Below, in pieces: positions 9,699-18,680 of a DNA stretch of 64,000 nucleotides (positions within the stretch are counted from its first letter, which is position 1; every line of letters begins with the position of its first letter). Both the position numbers and the translations under genes were made by a program. The notes below the pieces were generated by a model, which had not been told where the DNA came from, made no database searches, and saw only the letters and a list, made by a program, of their open reading frames with translations. The stretch spans positions 1 to 64,000 of the forward strand of contig NZ_CBTJ020000032.1 in assembly GCF_001051235.1 (NCBI RefSeq), written 5' to 3'. The stretch comes from Candidatus Competibacter denitrificans Run_A_D11 (GTDB lineage Bacteria; Pseudomonadota; Gammaproteobacteria; Competibacterales; Competibacteraceae).

Positions 9699-9708
9699 TG
9701 TGGCCACA
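9699..9708. promoter_or_regulatory. Palindrome upstream of the glucan operon
   Basis: Perfect 10-bp palindrome TGTGGCCACA, centred about 33 nt upstream of the first start codon of the GH13-glgA-GH57-GH57 operon. It is well placed for a repressor or activator site, but no known consensus is claimed. Confidence 0.3.
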
Positions 9709-9857
9709 CCGAGTTGGTGCGCCCGAAACAAACAGCGCTGGCTTCCATAGAGAAAGTACCGGTAAATCCTACCATGAAACCGCGCCAACTTGAGCCTGCC
9801 CAGCCGCTAGGCACCTCGCTAACTTGGCGAACCACGCCTTCTCTGCCGCTGGAATCC

Positions 9858-10157
9858 TCATAAATCGACCGCAAACCATGCGGCTCGCTCAGGCGCTGGT
9901 TTTTCGGGAGGGGCCGGTAGGGTCGCTTCGGCTGATTGTGCAGAATGCGCCGCGACAGCGGATAATGGCGGCGTTACAGCGGAGCTGGCAGGCGATACCG
10001 CGCAAGCATCAAGAAACTGGCGAATATCCTCCAGGCACTTGCCGCATTCAATGCCGACCCCGAAGCGGACGCTGAGGTCTCCGATAGTGCGCACACCTTG
10101 CTCGAATGCCTGGCGGATCTGTTGATCGGTAATCGACTTACACATGCATAGATACAT
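9858..10157 (-). CDS. bfd: Bacterioferritin-associated ferredoxin-like [2Fe-2S] protein
   Basis: BFD-like [2Fe-2S] domain protein. The four cysteines of the fold are visible: two in the N-terminal YLCMCKSITD and two in GIECGKCLED. The frame is open to 10202, but a GGAGG-rich stretch precedes the ATG at 10157 and Bfd proteins start at MYLC, giving 99 residues. After the ~60-residue domain there is an Ala/Pro-rich tail not seen in classical Bfd. Bfd reduces bacterioferritin to release iron; no bfr gene is in the window, so the partner is inferred only. It is transcribed divergently from the GT2 gene at 10389. Confidence 0.85.
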   Translation of the reverse strand: MYLCMCKSITDQQIRQAFEQGVRTIGDLSVRFGVGIECGKCLEDIRQFLDACAVSPASSAVTPPLSAVAAHSAQSAEATLPAPPEKPAPERAAWFAVDL

Positions 10158-10388
10158 GACGGCTTCCTCCCCACCCTCCAAGATGGTTTTCGGTTTGCTC
10201 ACGATTTCGATTGCAGTATAGACCCTGTTGGGACATAGTTCGGCCGCGAAAGCCGCTGATCACCAAAACGGCTCCAGCAGACACCGAGCCATGAACAACG
10301 TAGCAACGCACCACATGATCCGCGACACCCGCCATAGTCTGGCGATCCACTTTAAATTCGCGCAACACCGCACCCCTCAAACCGGCCG

Positions 10389-11096
10389 ATGCCTGCACAA
10401 GACCGTTTGATCGTTCTGATTCCCGCGTTCAACGAAGAACCTACGATTGGTGCCATTGTCAGCCACGTCAAGCGGCGCTGGCATTGCCCGGTAGCCGTGA
10501 TCGATGATTGCAGTACTGACCGCACTGCCCAGGTCGCCCGTGCCGCCGGTGCCATCCTTCTACCCCTGACCCTCCAACTCGGCGCTTGGGGCGCGATGCA
10601 AACCGGTTTGCGTTATGCCCTACGGCAAGGTTATCGCACCGCTGTCACGCTGGATGCTGATGGCCAGCACGACCCGGATAGTATTGGTGAGCTTTTACAA
10701 CCTCTAGCGGCCGGCCACGCCGATGTCGCCATCGGTGCCTTCCCCGAACGCGCCAGCCGTGCCCGGCGGATCGCTTGGTCGTATTTTCGCTGGCTAACCG
10801 GTCTACAACTGGAAGATATTACTTCCGGTTTTCGTGCTTACAATCACGCAGCCATCAGTGTACTCGCCGCCCCAGAAGCGAGCTTGCTCGATTATCAAGA
10901 TGTCGGTGTGCTCTTAATCTTGCGCCGCCGAGGGTTACGGACCATTGAGGTGCCGGTTGCCATGCAACCACGTACGCAAGGCGCGTCGCGGGTTTTTCGC
11001 TCCTGGTGGCTGGTGGGACAATACATGTTGCAAACGAGCGTCCTGTGCCTTGCGCGTATCGGCCACGGCCATTTATCACGCTCTACCGACGATTGA
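10389..11096 (+). CDS. GT2 glycosyltransferase, dolichyl/polyprenyl-phosphate type
   Basis: Inverting GT-A family 2 glycosyltransferase (235 residues) of the DPM1/polyprenyl-phosphate glycosyltransferase group. It shows IPAFNEEPTIG, VIDDCSTDRT and the DxD-type LDADGQHD motifs, and lacks the C-terminal membrane helices of the larger relatives. Such enzymes usually load a sugar from a nucleotide donor onto a lipid phosphate carrier. It is followed 10 nt later by a DUF2304 gene and then a GT4 gene, an arrangement common in surface-glycan loci. The start at 10389 lacks a strong Shine-Dalgarno. Confidence 0.9.
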   Translation: MPAQDRLIVLIPAFNEEPTIGAIVSHVKRRWHCPVAVIDDCSTDRTAQVARAAGAILLPLTLQLGAWGAMQTGLRYALRQGYRTAVTLDADGQHDPDSIGELLQPLAAGHADVAIGAFPERASRARRIAWSYFRWLTGLQLEDITSGFRAYNHAAISVLAAPEASLLDYQDVGVLLILRRRGLRTIEVPVAMQPRTQGASRVFRSWWLVGQYMLQTSVLCLARIGHGHLSRSTDD

Positions 11097-11106
11097 GCTT
11101 TAATTC

Positions 11107-11526
11107 ATGATCACATATCAAGTCACCTCCATGGTGATTGGGGCTTGCATCGCTGCCGTGATCCTTTGGCTAGTCCGGCGGGATCACTTGCATGGGCCTT
11201 ACGCCATCTGGTGGATGGGAGCCGCCGTTACGGTAGGTGGACTGGGATTTTTCCCTCAACTCTTTGATTACTTAGCAATTTATGCGGGGATTCGATACCC
11301 CCCTATTCTGGCTATTGTGCTGGCTTTAGGGCTGTTGATTCTCAAGATCCTAACGATGGATTTGGAGCGGTCCCGACAAGAGCGCTTAATTCGGCGTTTG
11401 GCGCAACGACTGGCGATGCTGGAAGCGGGTGAGCCATTAAAGTCCACTGAAATGGCCGAGCCAAACACGGAACAGCGGTCGGAACATCCATCTGACTCTT
11501 CAGCAAGCGCTGTTCGAACCCCGTGA
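11107..11526 (+). CDS. DUF2304 small membrane protein
   Basis: 139-residue protein with three predicted membrane helices (about residues 5-22, 33-52 and 60-80), followed by a basic amphipathic stretch (DLERSRQERLIRRLAQRLAMLE) and a polar tail. This matches the DUF2304 family, which repeatedly sits next to polyprenyl-phosphate GT2 genes. A role as membrane partner or flippase-like helper of the adjacent GT2 is an inference from that association. Its stop codon overlaps the start region of the following GT4 gene, implying translational coupling. Confidence 0.8.
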   Translation: MITYQVTSMVIGACIAAVILWLVRRDHLHGPYAIWWMGAAVTVGGLGFFPQLFDYLAIYAGIRYPPILAIVLALGLLILKILTMDLERSRQERLIRRLAQRLAMLEAGEPLKSTEMAEPNTEQRSEHPSDSSASAVRTP

Positions 11527-12689
11527 TGCGCGTCCTGCACGTCGGTAAGTACTATCCACCATTCGCCGGTGGCATGGAACGCTTTCTGGCCGACTTGTTG
11601 CCTGCACTGCAAGCTCAGGGTATCGCCACCGCCGCGCTCGTACACGATGAACGGCGTGATCGCTGGGGACAGCGGCCAGGGCCAGTTGATGCGCCCGCTA
11701 TTTACCGTGCCCCCTGTCATGGCCAACTACTCTATGCACCGCTCAGCCCGGCGTTTCCCTTCTGGCTCCAGCGCGCCATCCGCGAATTCAGGCCCGATCT
11801 GCTGCATCTACATCTCCCGAACACCTCGGCCTTCTGGGCGTTATTGATGCCTGCGGCTCGTCGTTTGCCGTGGGTGGTTCATTGGCACGCTGATGTCGTG
11901 GCCTCCATGATCGATACACGTCTAGCCACCGCGTATCGACTCTATCGACCATTCGAGCAGCGCCTATTGGCTATCAGCAAAGCCATCATCGCCACATCAC
12001 CGACTTATTTGGCGGCAAGTGCTGCTTTGATGCCGTGGCGAGACCGTTGCCATATCACTCCACTTGGACTGGATGCAAACCGCATCGCTACGCCTGACCC
12101 CGCCATGCAACAACGTGCAGCAGCACTCTGGGGACAAGCGGCTTTTCGCGTCTTGGCCATCGGCCGTTTAACGTATTACAAAGGCCACGACGTCCTGATC
12201 CGGGCAGTCGCCGAACTAGCGGAGAGCCGAACGCTGATCGTTGGCACTGGCGATCAGCGCGACCGGCTGAGGGCACTAATCGACTCGCTCAGTCTCGGCA
12301 ACCAGGTGCTACTGCCGGGTTTTCAAACGGAAGCAGATCTTAATGCGCTGCTGGAAAGTTGCGATGTGTTGTGCCTGCCGTCGCTGGAACGCACGGAAGC
12401 GTTCGGCCTGGTCTTATTAGAAGCAATGCGCTTTGGCAAACCAGTCATAGTCAGCGACATTGCCGGATCGGGGGTTGGATGGGTGGTGCGTGCAGCAGGC
12501 CATGGTTTGTTGGTGCCAACTAACGACCCGGTAGCCCTGGCCGTCGCACTACGCCAGATGCAGTGCGGCTCCAAGCTCCGCCAACAGCTAGGCCGTGCTG
12601 GGTCTATTGCACTGACCGAACAATTCGACATCCAGCCAGTCGCCGCCAAAGTCAGCGCCTTATACCGGCAAGTCCTCATCCATCGTTGA
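11526..12689 (+). CDS. GT4 family glycosyltransferase
   Basis: Retaining GT-B glycosyltransferase (387 residues). The N-terminal glycine-rich loop is KYYPPFAGGMERF; the C-terminal domain starts near AIGRLTYYKGHD and contains the family EX7E-type region ERTEAFGLVLLEAM. The ATG at 11526 overlaps the DUF2304 stop (TGATG); a GTG one codon earlier is possible. It is the third gene of the plus-strand GT2-DUF2304-GT4 set and probably adds a sugar to a growing surface glycan. Its 3' end overlaps by 14 nt the 3' end of the convergent membrane-protein gene. Confidence 0.92.
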   Translation: MRVLHVGKYYPPFAGGMERFLADLLPALQAQGIATAALVHDERRDRWGQRPGPVDAPAIYRAPCHGQLLYAPLSPAFPFWLQRAIREFRPDLLHLHLPNTSAFWALLMPAARRLPWVVHWHADVVASMIDTRLATAYRLYRPFEQRLLAISKAIIATSPTYLAASAALMPWRDRCHITPLGLDANRIATPDPAMQQRAAALWGQAAFRVLAIGRLTYYKGHDVLIRAVAELAESRTLIVGTGDQRDRLRALIDSLSLGNQVLLPGFQTEADLNALLESCDVLCLPSLERTEAFGLVLLEAMRFGKPVIVSDIAGSGVGWVVRAAGHGLLVPTNDPVALAVALRQMQCGSKLRQQLGRAGSIALTEQFDIQPVAAKVSALYRQVLIHR

Positions 12690-14142
12690 GTGTTCCGCTG
12701 TAGGGAACAGAGCCAGTACTCCCCTCGCCTAGGCGCGGAGGAATCCAGACAGTGAGCACCCAAAACAAAAGCGCCGGGACAACATGCATGAATACCCGAT
12801 TGATGCTGGTGTATTGCGCCGCCCACTGCTGAGCATCAGTGCAAAAAAACAAGACGAACAGCATCAACCCACAAGATCCGACGAAAACAGCCATCACCCG
12901 CCGCCAACGCTCTGCCCACAACTTCGGCACCGCGATGACGAGAGAGACCAGCACCAAATACCAAAGCAAATGCCAGTTAGCTAAAACAAAAAAATTCTTC
13001 CACACCGGACCCCAAGTACCGCGATAGCCCAAGGCGAACCGCCCCAAATAGGGCACTTCAATTAAATCCGGTCGCAACGTAAAGTGACCCAGGCCAGGGA
13101 TATTGAAAGCCATCCCCCCCAACCACCACCAAGCGATGGCCAAGATCATCACTACGCCGGCGAACACTCGTAATGGCCGCCCTCTCAACCAAACCACCAA
13201 CAGCGCCGGTACAAACATCGCAAGCCATACTGTCCCTTCCAGTTTGATGAGAGGGCAAGCGAGTGCCAGCAGCAACGCTAAAACCCCTTGCCGGCGGTCA
13301 GCGGTACGCACCCATTGAAAGAAGGCAATAGCCGCCAAACTAAATGCCGCCGCCATCCACAGATCGGCATAACCAGCCAGGGCTATATGGGTATCCAAGA
13401 TAGGCAAGGACAATAGCAACCAAGTAAATAGCAAGGCGGCCAATGGGGTGGCACCCCACAACCGTACCTGACCGTAAAAACCCAGGCCCAAAGCCAGCGC
13501 AGCCCCAAGCCATGGCAGGTTAGCTATCGTCTCCTGCCAGTTGCCAAAGGCCAGCGTCGGCCATGATGCCAATAATGAAACCGTGATCGGATAAGCCCAT
13601 GCTTCGACGGTATAAACAGCGGGGGCAGGATCGGCGAGCCATTGTTGAGGAGTGACGAAGGGTGCCCATTGCCGCAGTTCAACCCAGACTTTCGACCGAA
13701 CTGCCCAGTTTGTCCAGGCATCCCATGGATAGAGTGGGCGCCACCAAATCTCCAACGCCAGTCCCGTCACGCGCCAAAGCAACCAACTGAGAAGCAAGGC
13801 AAATACGATCCGCTGCCAAAGCGGTTGCTGACTCCAACGCTTACCGAAAAACGCAAAATGCCCAGCAACACCACCCCGGTACCACAGCCACCAACCCCCC
13901 GCTGCGCCCAGCACGATCAGCTCTATGAGAGGATCACTGAAATCGGGTGCAAAACCGGCCACAGCCTGCAACCGTAAAAAAAAAGTAACCGTCAGTAACC
14001 CCAAGATATAGCCATAACCCAACGCCAGCGGCCAAAGCCCAGCAGGCGGTGCATCGCGCCAAGCGCATCGAATCCACAAGGCACCAACAGCCCAAGGCAA
14101 CCCCAGCGCTAAACCCACCAACCACCATCCCACTGCGCTCAC
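12676..14142 (-). CDS. Polytopic membrane protein of unknown function
   Basis: 488-residue, Trp- and Leu-rich protein with roughly ten or more hydrophobic helices and short charged loops. The layout (a large hydrophobic body, YPWDAWTNWAVRSK in an extracytoplasmic-type loop, early acidic residues) is reminiscent of GT-C or PMT-like glycosyltransferases, but no diagnostic motif is certain. The GTG start at 14142 overlaps the stop of the upstream gene as GTGA, so the two are probably translationally coupled. It lies in a glycan-biosynthesis run; assembly or export of a lipid-linked sugar is a guess. Confidence 0.7.
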   Translation of the reverse strand: MSAVGWWLVGLALGLPWAVGALWIRCAWRDAPPAGLWPLALGYGYILGLLTVTFFLRLQAVAGFAPDFSDPLIELIVLGAAGGWWLWYRGGVAGHFAFFGKRWSQQPLWQRIVFALLLSWLLWRVTGLALEIWWRPLYPWDAWTNWAVRSKVWVELRQWAPFVTPQQWLADPAPAVYTVEAWAYPITVSLLASWPTLAFGNWQETIANLPWLGAALALGLGFYGQVRLWGATPLAALLFTWLLLSLPILDTHIALAGYADLWMAAAFSLAAIAFFQWVRTADRRQGVLALLLALACPLIKLEGTVWLAMFVPALLVVWLRGRPLRVFAGVVMILAIAWWWLGGMAFNIPGLGHFTLRPDLIEVPYLGRFALGYRGTWGPVWKNFFVLANWHLLWYLVLVSLVIAVPKLWAERWRRVMAVFVGSCGLMLFVLFFCTDAQQWAAQYTSINRVFMHVVPALLFWVLTVWIPPRLGEGSTGSVPYSGTLNDG

Positions 14143-15350
14143 TCCCCTAAAACGCGCAGCACCGCGCCCAATTCCGCTGCGTATAGTCGTTCAGCCGGTA
14201 ATTGCCCACCGCCTGCCCACATCAGCAGCCGACGCTCGCGGTCATAGCGCACACCGGGCAAAGGGGATAGGATCAGAACGTAATCGCCGGGACGGGCCGT
14301 ACCGACAGCAGGTGGCTGTAAGAATCCCATGTAGCCGTTATGCGGTAATAAATGGTAACGGGCGCGCCCTGCCCAATAACCGCCTGGGGTTGTGCTGACG
14401 ATAAACAGGCGCCGAACTGGTTCCCTGGGAAGCCGCCGACGCACTTCAAGCAAAAATTGATAAAACTCGCCTTCCGCGCCTGCCAGTGTCCGCTCATCTC
14501 CGGTCTTGCCAGCAAAAAGAGTCTCGGTTTTCACCAAACGCTGGCTCAAATCCCATTGCCAGCGCACATCCAACACCAGCCAACCGAGCAGAAACAGTGC
14601 CGCATACGACTTCCATGCGCCTAGCGCACGCGGTGTCTGTCCGAAGAGAGCCAAAAAAACCATACTAAATCCGACCCAAAGCGCGACGATCAGCACAGGA
14701 GGAAACAGGGCATCCAACGGTGCGCCTGCGGTGAAATTGATCGAGCGCTGGCTCCAATCCTCGAAAGCGGTCCATTCGGTCAGCGCCATGCGGGCAAGCT
14801 CCGCCACCCCCAACATCTTTGGCACCAATTCCAAACGGCGAACCACCAGTGGTCGGGCGAGAGACCCCTGTATAACCAAACCTATCACAGCGATCCGCCC
14901 GCGCCAGCTCGGTTGTGTGGCTAAATCGAAGGTACCGCTCGCCGCTCCGACCACGGGCAGCAGCACCTCACGCACCGTATCCGGTTCAGCCAGGGTGCTC
15001 CAGATCAGTCGTAGCTTATGACCGGATTCCAGGCCATCCACCTGCCAAGACACTCGATGATAGATCGATGCCCGCACCATGCGGGCCGAACCTTGCACCG
15101 AACTCAACCCTTGCGCGCCAGATTTGCGAATCTCCAAACCAGCCGGGGTTTGGCCACCCTCGCCACGGGCCAATTGCAGGGCTTCCCCAGCAAGCACCAC
15201 CGGTGGCATAACCTCCTCCAGCCCCCCAGCCCGATAGAACAGCACCAGCACAAGGGCCGTTGCCAAGAAACCGCACACCGTAGCCGCGATAACTCGACCC
15301 ACTGGCCTTAATCGGTCTGCCATCCATGACGATTGCATGATCCAACTCAT
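14139..15350 (-). CDS. Membrane-anchored protein of unknown function
   Basis: 403-residue protein with one N-terminal membrane helix, a soluble middle (about 60-210) that looks beta-rich, two more helices around residues 220-270 and a soluble C-terminal domain (about 280-400) containing GGYWAGRARYHLLPHNGY. The frame is open to 15392, but the ATG at 15350 overlaps the stop of the SDR gene (ATGA), which decides the start. It in turn overlaps the next gene by GTGA. It is probably co-functional with the polytopic protein downstream. I do not recognise the family. Confidence 0.7.
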   Translation of the reverse strand: MSWIMQSSWMADRLRPVGRVIAATVCGFLATALVLVLFYRAGGLEEVMPPVVLAGEALQLARGEGGQTPAGLEIRKSGAQGLSSVQGSARMVRASIYHRVSWQVDGLESGHKLRLIWSTLAEPDTVREVLLPVVGAASGTFDLATQPSWRGRIAVIGLVIQGSLARPLVVRRLELVPKMLGVAELARMALTEWTAFEDWSQRSINFTAGAPLDALFPPVLIVALWVGFSMVFLALFGQTPRALGAWKSYAALFLLGWLVLDVRWQWDLSQRLVKTETLFAGKTGDERTLAGAEGEFYQFLLEVRRRLPREPVRRLFIVSTTPGGYWAGRARYHLLPHNGYMGFLQPPAVGTARPGDYVLILSPLPGVRYDRERRLLMWAGGGQLPAERLYAAELGAVLRVLGE

Positions 15351-16357
15351 CCCTGCAATCCACTTTCTTTGCAATACCGCACCAACGTCCAAGCGGGCCG
15401 ATACCCTAGCTCCACCTCGATCCGGCTAGAATCGTAGCACGCCCATCCCAATAGCTTATCCACCATTGCATGAACCTTCCGATCCGCGCGCCCGGCTAGC
15501 CGCAACAACCCATCCGCCAAGGCTGCGATACTATAAATCGCCTTGGCTGGCACGGTATAGCTGATCAACGGTCGCCCTAGCGTCTCCCGGAGGATGAGGG
15601 ACAACTCCCGCCCTGAATAGGGTTGGCCATCAGTCACAAAATACGTTTTACCGGCAGCCACAGGATGAGCGGCCCCAAGCAACATCGCTTGAACAACATC
15701 ATCGACATGCACCAATGAGCGCCGGTTACCCGTTTCCGGTAATGGTGGCAACCAGCCGCGCCGTGCGGCCGCGATCAGCCGCGCCAGATTGGCTTTCATC
15801 CCCGGCCCATACACCAGCGCGGGTCGTAGATTGACAGTATGGAATCCATGCTCATGCCCCAAGGCGGTCAACCGCTCCTCGGCCGCTCGTTTCGCACAGC
15901 CATAAGGCGTCTGGGGCTGCATATCCCAACATTCATCGACGCAATGCGAACCTGGATCAGCCACTGCCTTGACCGTACTGAGAAACACCAAGCGCTCGAC
16001 GCGGGCAGCCGCAGCGGCGATGAATAGGCGCACACTCCCCTCGAAATTTACAGCCCAATGGCGGGCGGAAAAATCCGCCACGCCATCTGCGTCGGCATGA
16101 GCGAAACCGGCAACATGGAACACTGTATTGGCACCGGAACATGCCCGCGCCAAACTGGCCGGATCAGCAAGATCGCCAAAGACGATTTCAACCCCTTGCC
16201 AATCTGCTGGAAGCACACTAGAGGATCGGGTCATCACCCGCAAGTGCGCGCCTCGTGCCCGCAGCACTGCGACTAACCGTCTGCCGATAAAGCCAGTCGC
16301 GCCGGTAATTAAGACGGCGCGCTCATAGTAGAAATCGGGGCTTACCACCACCGCCAC
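15347..16357 (-). CDS. NAD-dependent epimerase/dehydratase (extended SDR)
   Basis: 336-residue nucleotide-sugar modifying enzyme with the Rossmann motif GATGFIGR near the N-terminus and the catalytic YxxxK as YGCAK, with the active-site serine/threonine in FLSTVK. It is likely a UDP-sugar 4-epimerase, 4-reductase or dehydratase for the glycan made by this cluster; the substrate cannot be assigned. The GTG start at 16357 lies inside the end of the upstream GT2 gene (16-nt overlap), and the gene is coupled to the next one by ATGA. It is the only sugar-nucleotide enzyme in the 10-19 kb run. Confidence 0.87.
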   Translation of the reverse strand: MAVVVSPDFYYERAVLITGATGFIGRRLVAVLRARGAHLRVMTRSSSVLPADWQGVEIVFGDLADPASLARACSGANTVFHVAGFAHADADGVADFSARHWAVNFEGSVRLFIAAAAARVERLVFLSTVKAVADPGSHCVDECWDMQPQTPYGCAKRAAEERLTALGHEHGFHTVNLRPALVYGPGMKANLARLIAAARRGWLPPLPETGNRRSLVHVDDVVQAMLLGAAHPVAAGKTYFVTDGQPYSGRELSLILRETLGRPLISYTVPAKAIYSIAALADGLLRLAGRADRKVHAMVDKLLGWACYDSSRIEVELGYRPAWTLVRYCKESGLQG

Positions 16358-17163
16358 CCATGCCGATTGAAAAACAGTGCGGCGGCACGCAGAAACAAGC
16401 CAACATGGCGCAGCCCCTTGCGCGCAGCATGACCACCCAGATGGACGATACGAACTTTGGGCACCCGCGCCAGGCGGGCCACGCGCGCCAGCCGCAGACT
16501 CAAATCGAAATCCTCGAAGTACAGAAAATATTCTGGACGAAACCCGCCGACCCGATCCAACGCCTCACGTCGGCATAGCATGAAGCAACCACTGGCGATG
16601 GACGGGTCCCATAAGACCGTATCACCCAACTGGTCGCGCAGCTCGTAACGGTCCAAGCGAGCCTGAAAGCGGCGCCGAATCCACAGCGGTGCAAAACCAC
16701 GTAACGCCAAATCGAAGACAGCCGGGTAGTTTTTGCATAAATACTGCGGCTGGCCGCTACCATCGTGTGCTACAGGGGCTACTAGGCCCGCTTCGGGATA
16801 AGCGGCCAGAAACGCCAATCCTTCGCTAAGCGCGTCCTCTTCCAGCAACACATCCGGGTTCAGCACCAAATGAAAATCCCCGGCGGATCGCGCCAGCGCG
16901 AGGTTGTGGCCGGCCCCATAGCCCACGTTACCATGACCACTCAGCAGATCTAGCTCCGCCGCCGGCGAGGCCGTAACCAGCAAACGTTGCAGCGGCACAA
17001 GCCAGTCGGAACCAGGGCCGTTATCCACTAACACCAATCGCGCCTGCGCCAATAGTCCTTGCTCCCGAGCGTGCGCCAGCGCCCGATCCAGCCGCTCTAG
17101 CACCGTCACCAACATCGGCATGTCCGGCGCGTAAGTGACGATGGAAATAGCCAGCGAATTCAC
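16342..17163 (-). CDS. GT2 family glycosyltransferase
   Basis: GT-A fold enzyme (273 residues) resembling rhamnosyl- and WbbL-type transferases. It shows SIVTYAPD at the start, LVLVDNGPGSD for nucleotide binding, LNPDVLLEEDAL as the DxD region and a likely catalytic acidic stretch FLYFEDFDLSLRL. It probably adds a deoxysugar or hexose to the surface glycan. The GTG start at 17163 is only a few nt from the stop of the methyltransferase gene, and its end overlaps the SDR gene, so it belongs to the same transcription unit. Confidence 0.88.
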   Translation of the reverse strand: MNSLAISIVTYAPDMPMLVTVLERLDRALAHAREQGLLAQARLVLVDNGPGSDWLVPLQRLLVTASPAAELDLLSGHGNVGYGAGHNLALARSAGDFHLVLNPDVLLEEDALSEGLAFLAAYPEAGLVAPVAHDGSGQPQYLCKNYPAVFDLALRGFAPLWIRRRFQARLDRYELRDQLGDTVLWDPSIASGCFMLCRREALDRVGGFRPEYFLYFEDFDLSLRLARVARLARVPKVRIVHLGGHAARKGLRHVGLFLRAAALFFNRHGWRWW

Positions 17164-17166
17164 AGT

Positions 17167-18675
17167 TTAGTCCCGCCAATGCCGACGCAGCCCGGACCAT
17201 ACGCGCTCCCGCCAAGAACGCCGCAACCCATGGATCTCGGCAGCCTGTGCATCAATCCGCGCACGCAGCTCATTCAATTGATTTTCCAGATCGATTCGAC
17301 CTGCCGACTGCGTAGATAACATAGCCTCCAATTCCCTGTTGCTTGCGGAGGTGGTGGCCACAGCGGCTGTCAATTCGTTGTTGCGAACGGTCAAGTGTGT
17401 GTTGGTCGCCTGCAATGCCTCTACTTGCTGACTTAAAACCGCTTGGGCTGTCTCTGCGTCCCGGCGCGGAATGCAATGCTGAACCAGTGCCAAATAATCG
17501 AGCGACATCGGCCATGAAAACTCCACGGCGAGTTGGCCACCTGCCTGCAATCCTACCAACGTCACTGCCGGGACCGGCAATTCCAAATGCGGATCTTCTC
17601 CAGCCAGGAATAACACCACCTCATTGGAAGACAAACCAGACTCGACGATGACCAACTGCCGGCTAGGCTGGGTCGCTAAGCTTTCGCGGTGGCCGTCCCA
17701 ACGCCAAAGCAACTGCCCGGCGTCATCGTGTAACACCAAGCCATACAAGCGCATCAAGCCCGGCCGATCAGCAAAATCGAGCCGTAACGCTTGAATTGGC
17801 CCTGCCAAGGCAGGAATGGGCAGCGTTAAACTCTGCCGTTCCGCCCCCATTTGACCCCAGGTCGCGCTGCTCGCGTCGGCCTGATAATCGGCCCCTGATA
17901 GCCGCCAAAACAACTGGCAAGCAAAGCGCAATTCTGGCGGCGGGCAGCGCAATAGCGGCCCTGGGGATTCATCTACTGGGCCGGTGATATTGGCAGAGAC
18001 GATAAACTGATAGACCAGTGCGTCAGGTCGGCCAAGCAATGCCCGAATCAACGCGGGCGGTAACGCATCAAGGCAGCGTTCAGTAAATTCGGACTGGTGG
18101 AGTTCACAGATCGCGGCATCGACCGCCACCGCTTGCAAGCCGGCCTCTTCCAGCAATCGCAGCAGCGAGCGCAAAGTAAAAAACCGCAGATGGGTTGCAT
18201 CAAGCAAGCCTTCCGGCCGGTAGCGAAACTCCCCCGCCAGCAATTCGGCGATGAGACCGGCATGGGCTACGTTCGGAACAGATGCGAGAACCTGTCCATT
18301 CGGAGCCAGCAATCCTGGCAACTGGCCGAGCAAATTGGCGGGCCAGCGCAGATGCTCCAGAATATCGGCGCAGATGATGAATTCGTAGTGACAATCGCCA
18401 AAATACTCAGCCAGATCAATCTGTTCAAGATCAACGCATTCGAGGCGACGGTACCAATGAGCCGCTTGCTCAACCGCTGCTTGCTGGTATTCAACGCCAT
18501 CCACCGTACACCCAAGCTGCTCTACCAGATGACGGCCCAAGATACCGGGACCGGCACCCAGATCCAACACGACGCTACCCGGACGTACTAAACGGGCGAG
18601 CTTCGCCAGCGAATCCTGACCCTTGAGGTCCAACGGGCGATGATAAATGTGGTGGCTTAAAATTCCCCGACCCAT
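17167..18675 (-). CDS. Class I SAM methyltransferase with C-terminal beta module and coiled coil
   Basis: 502-residue protein in three parts. Residues 30-200 are a class I methyltransferase (motif I VVLDLGAGPG at 35-44, post-motif CADILEHL near 102-109). Residues about 240-400 form a probable beta-sandwich containing the sequence DPHLELP (361-367). Residues 405-485 are a coiled coil rich in Gln, Leu and Asn, followed by a short basic tail. Fused methyltransferase and coiled-coil proteins are used as chain-length or chain-terminating factors in O-antigen systems, where the coiled coil acts as a ruler; that role is inferred here. It sits between an EamA transporter and a GT2 gene on the same strand. 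Confidence 0.82.
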   Translation of the reverse strand: MGRGILSHHIYHRPLDLKGQDSLAKLARLVRPGSVVLDLGAGPGILGRHLVEQLGCTVDGVEYQQAAVEQAAHWYRRLECVDLEQIDLAEYFGDCHYEFIICADILEHLRWPANLLGQLPGLLAPNGQVLASVPNVAHAGLIAELLAGEFRYRPEGLLDATHLRFFTLRSLLRLLEEAGLQAVAVDAAICELHQSEFTERCLDALPPALIRALLGRPDALVYQFIVSANITGPVDESPGPLLRCPPPELRFACQLFWRLSGADYQADASSATWGQMGAERQSLTLPIPALAGPIQALRLDFADRPGLMRLYGLVLHDDAGQLLWRWDGHRESLATQPSRQLVIVESGLSSNEVVLFLAGEDPHLELPVPAVTLVGLQAGGQLAVEFSWPMSLDYLALVQHCIPRRDAETAQAVLSQQVEALQATNTHLTVRNNELTAAVATTSASNRELEAMLSTQSAGRIDLENQLNELRARIDAQAAEIHGLRRSWRERVWSGLRRHWRD

Positions 18676-18680
18676 CTCAG

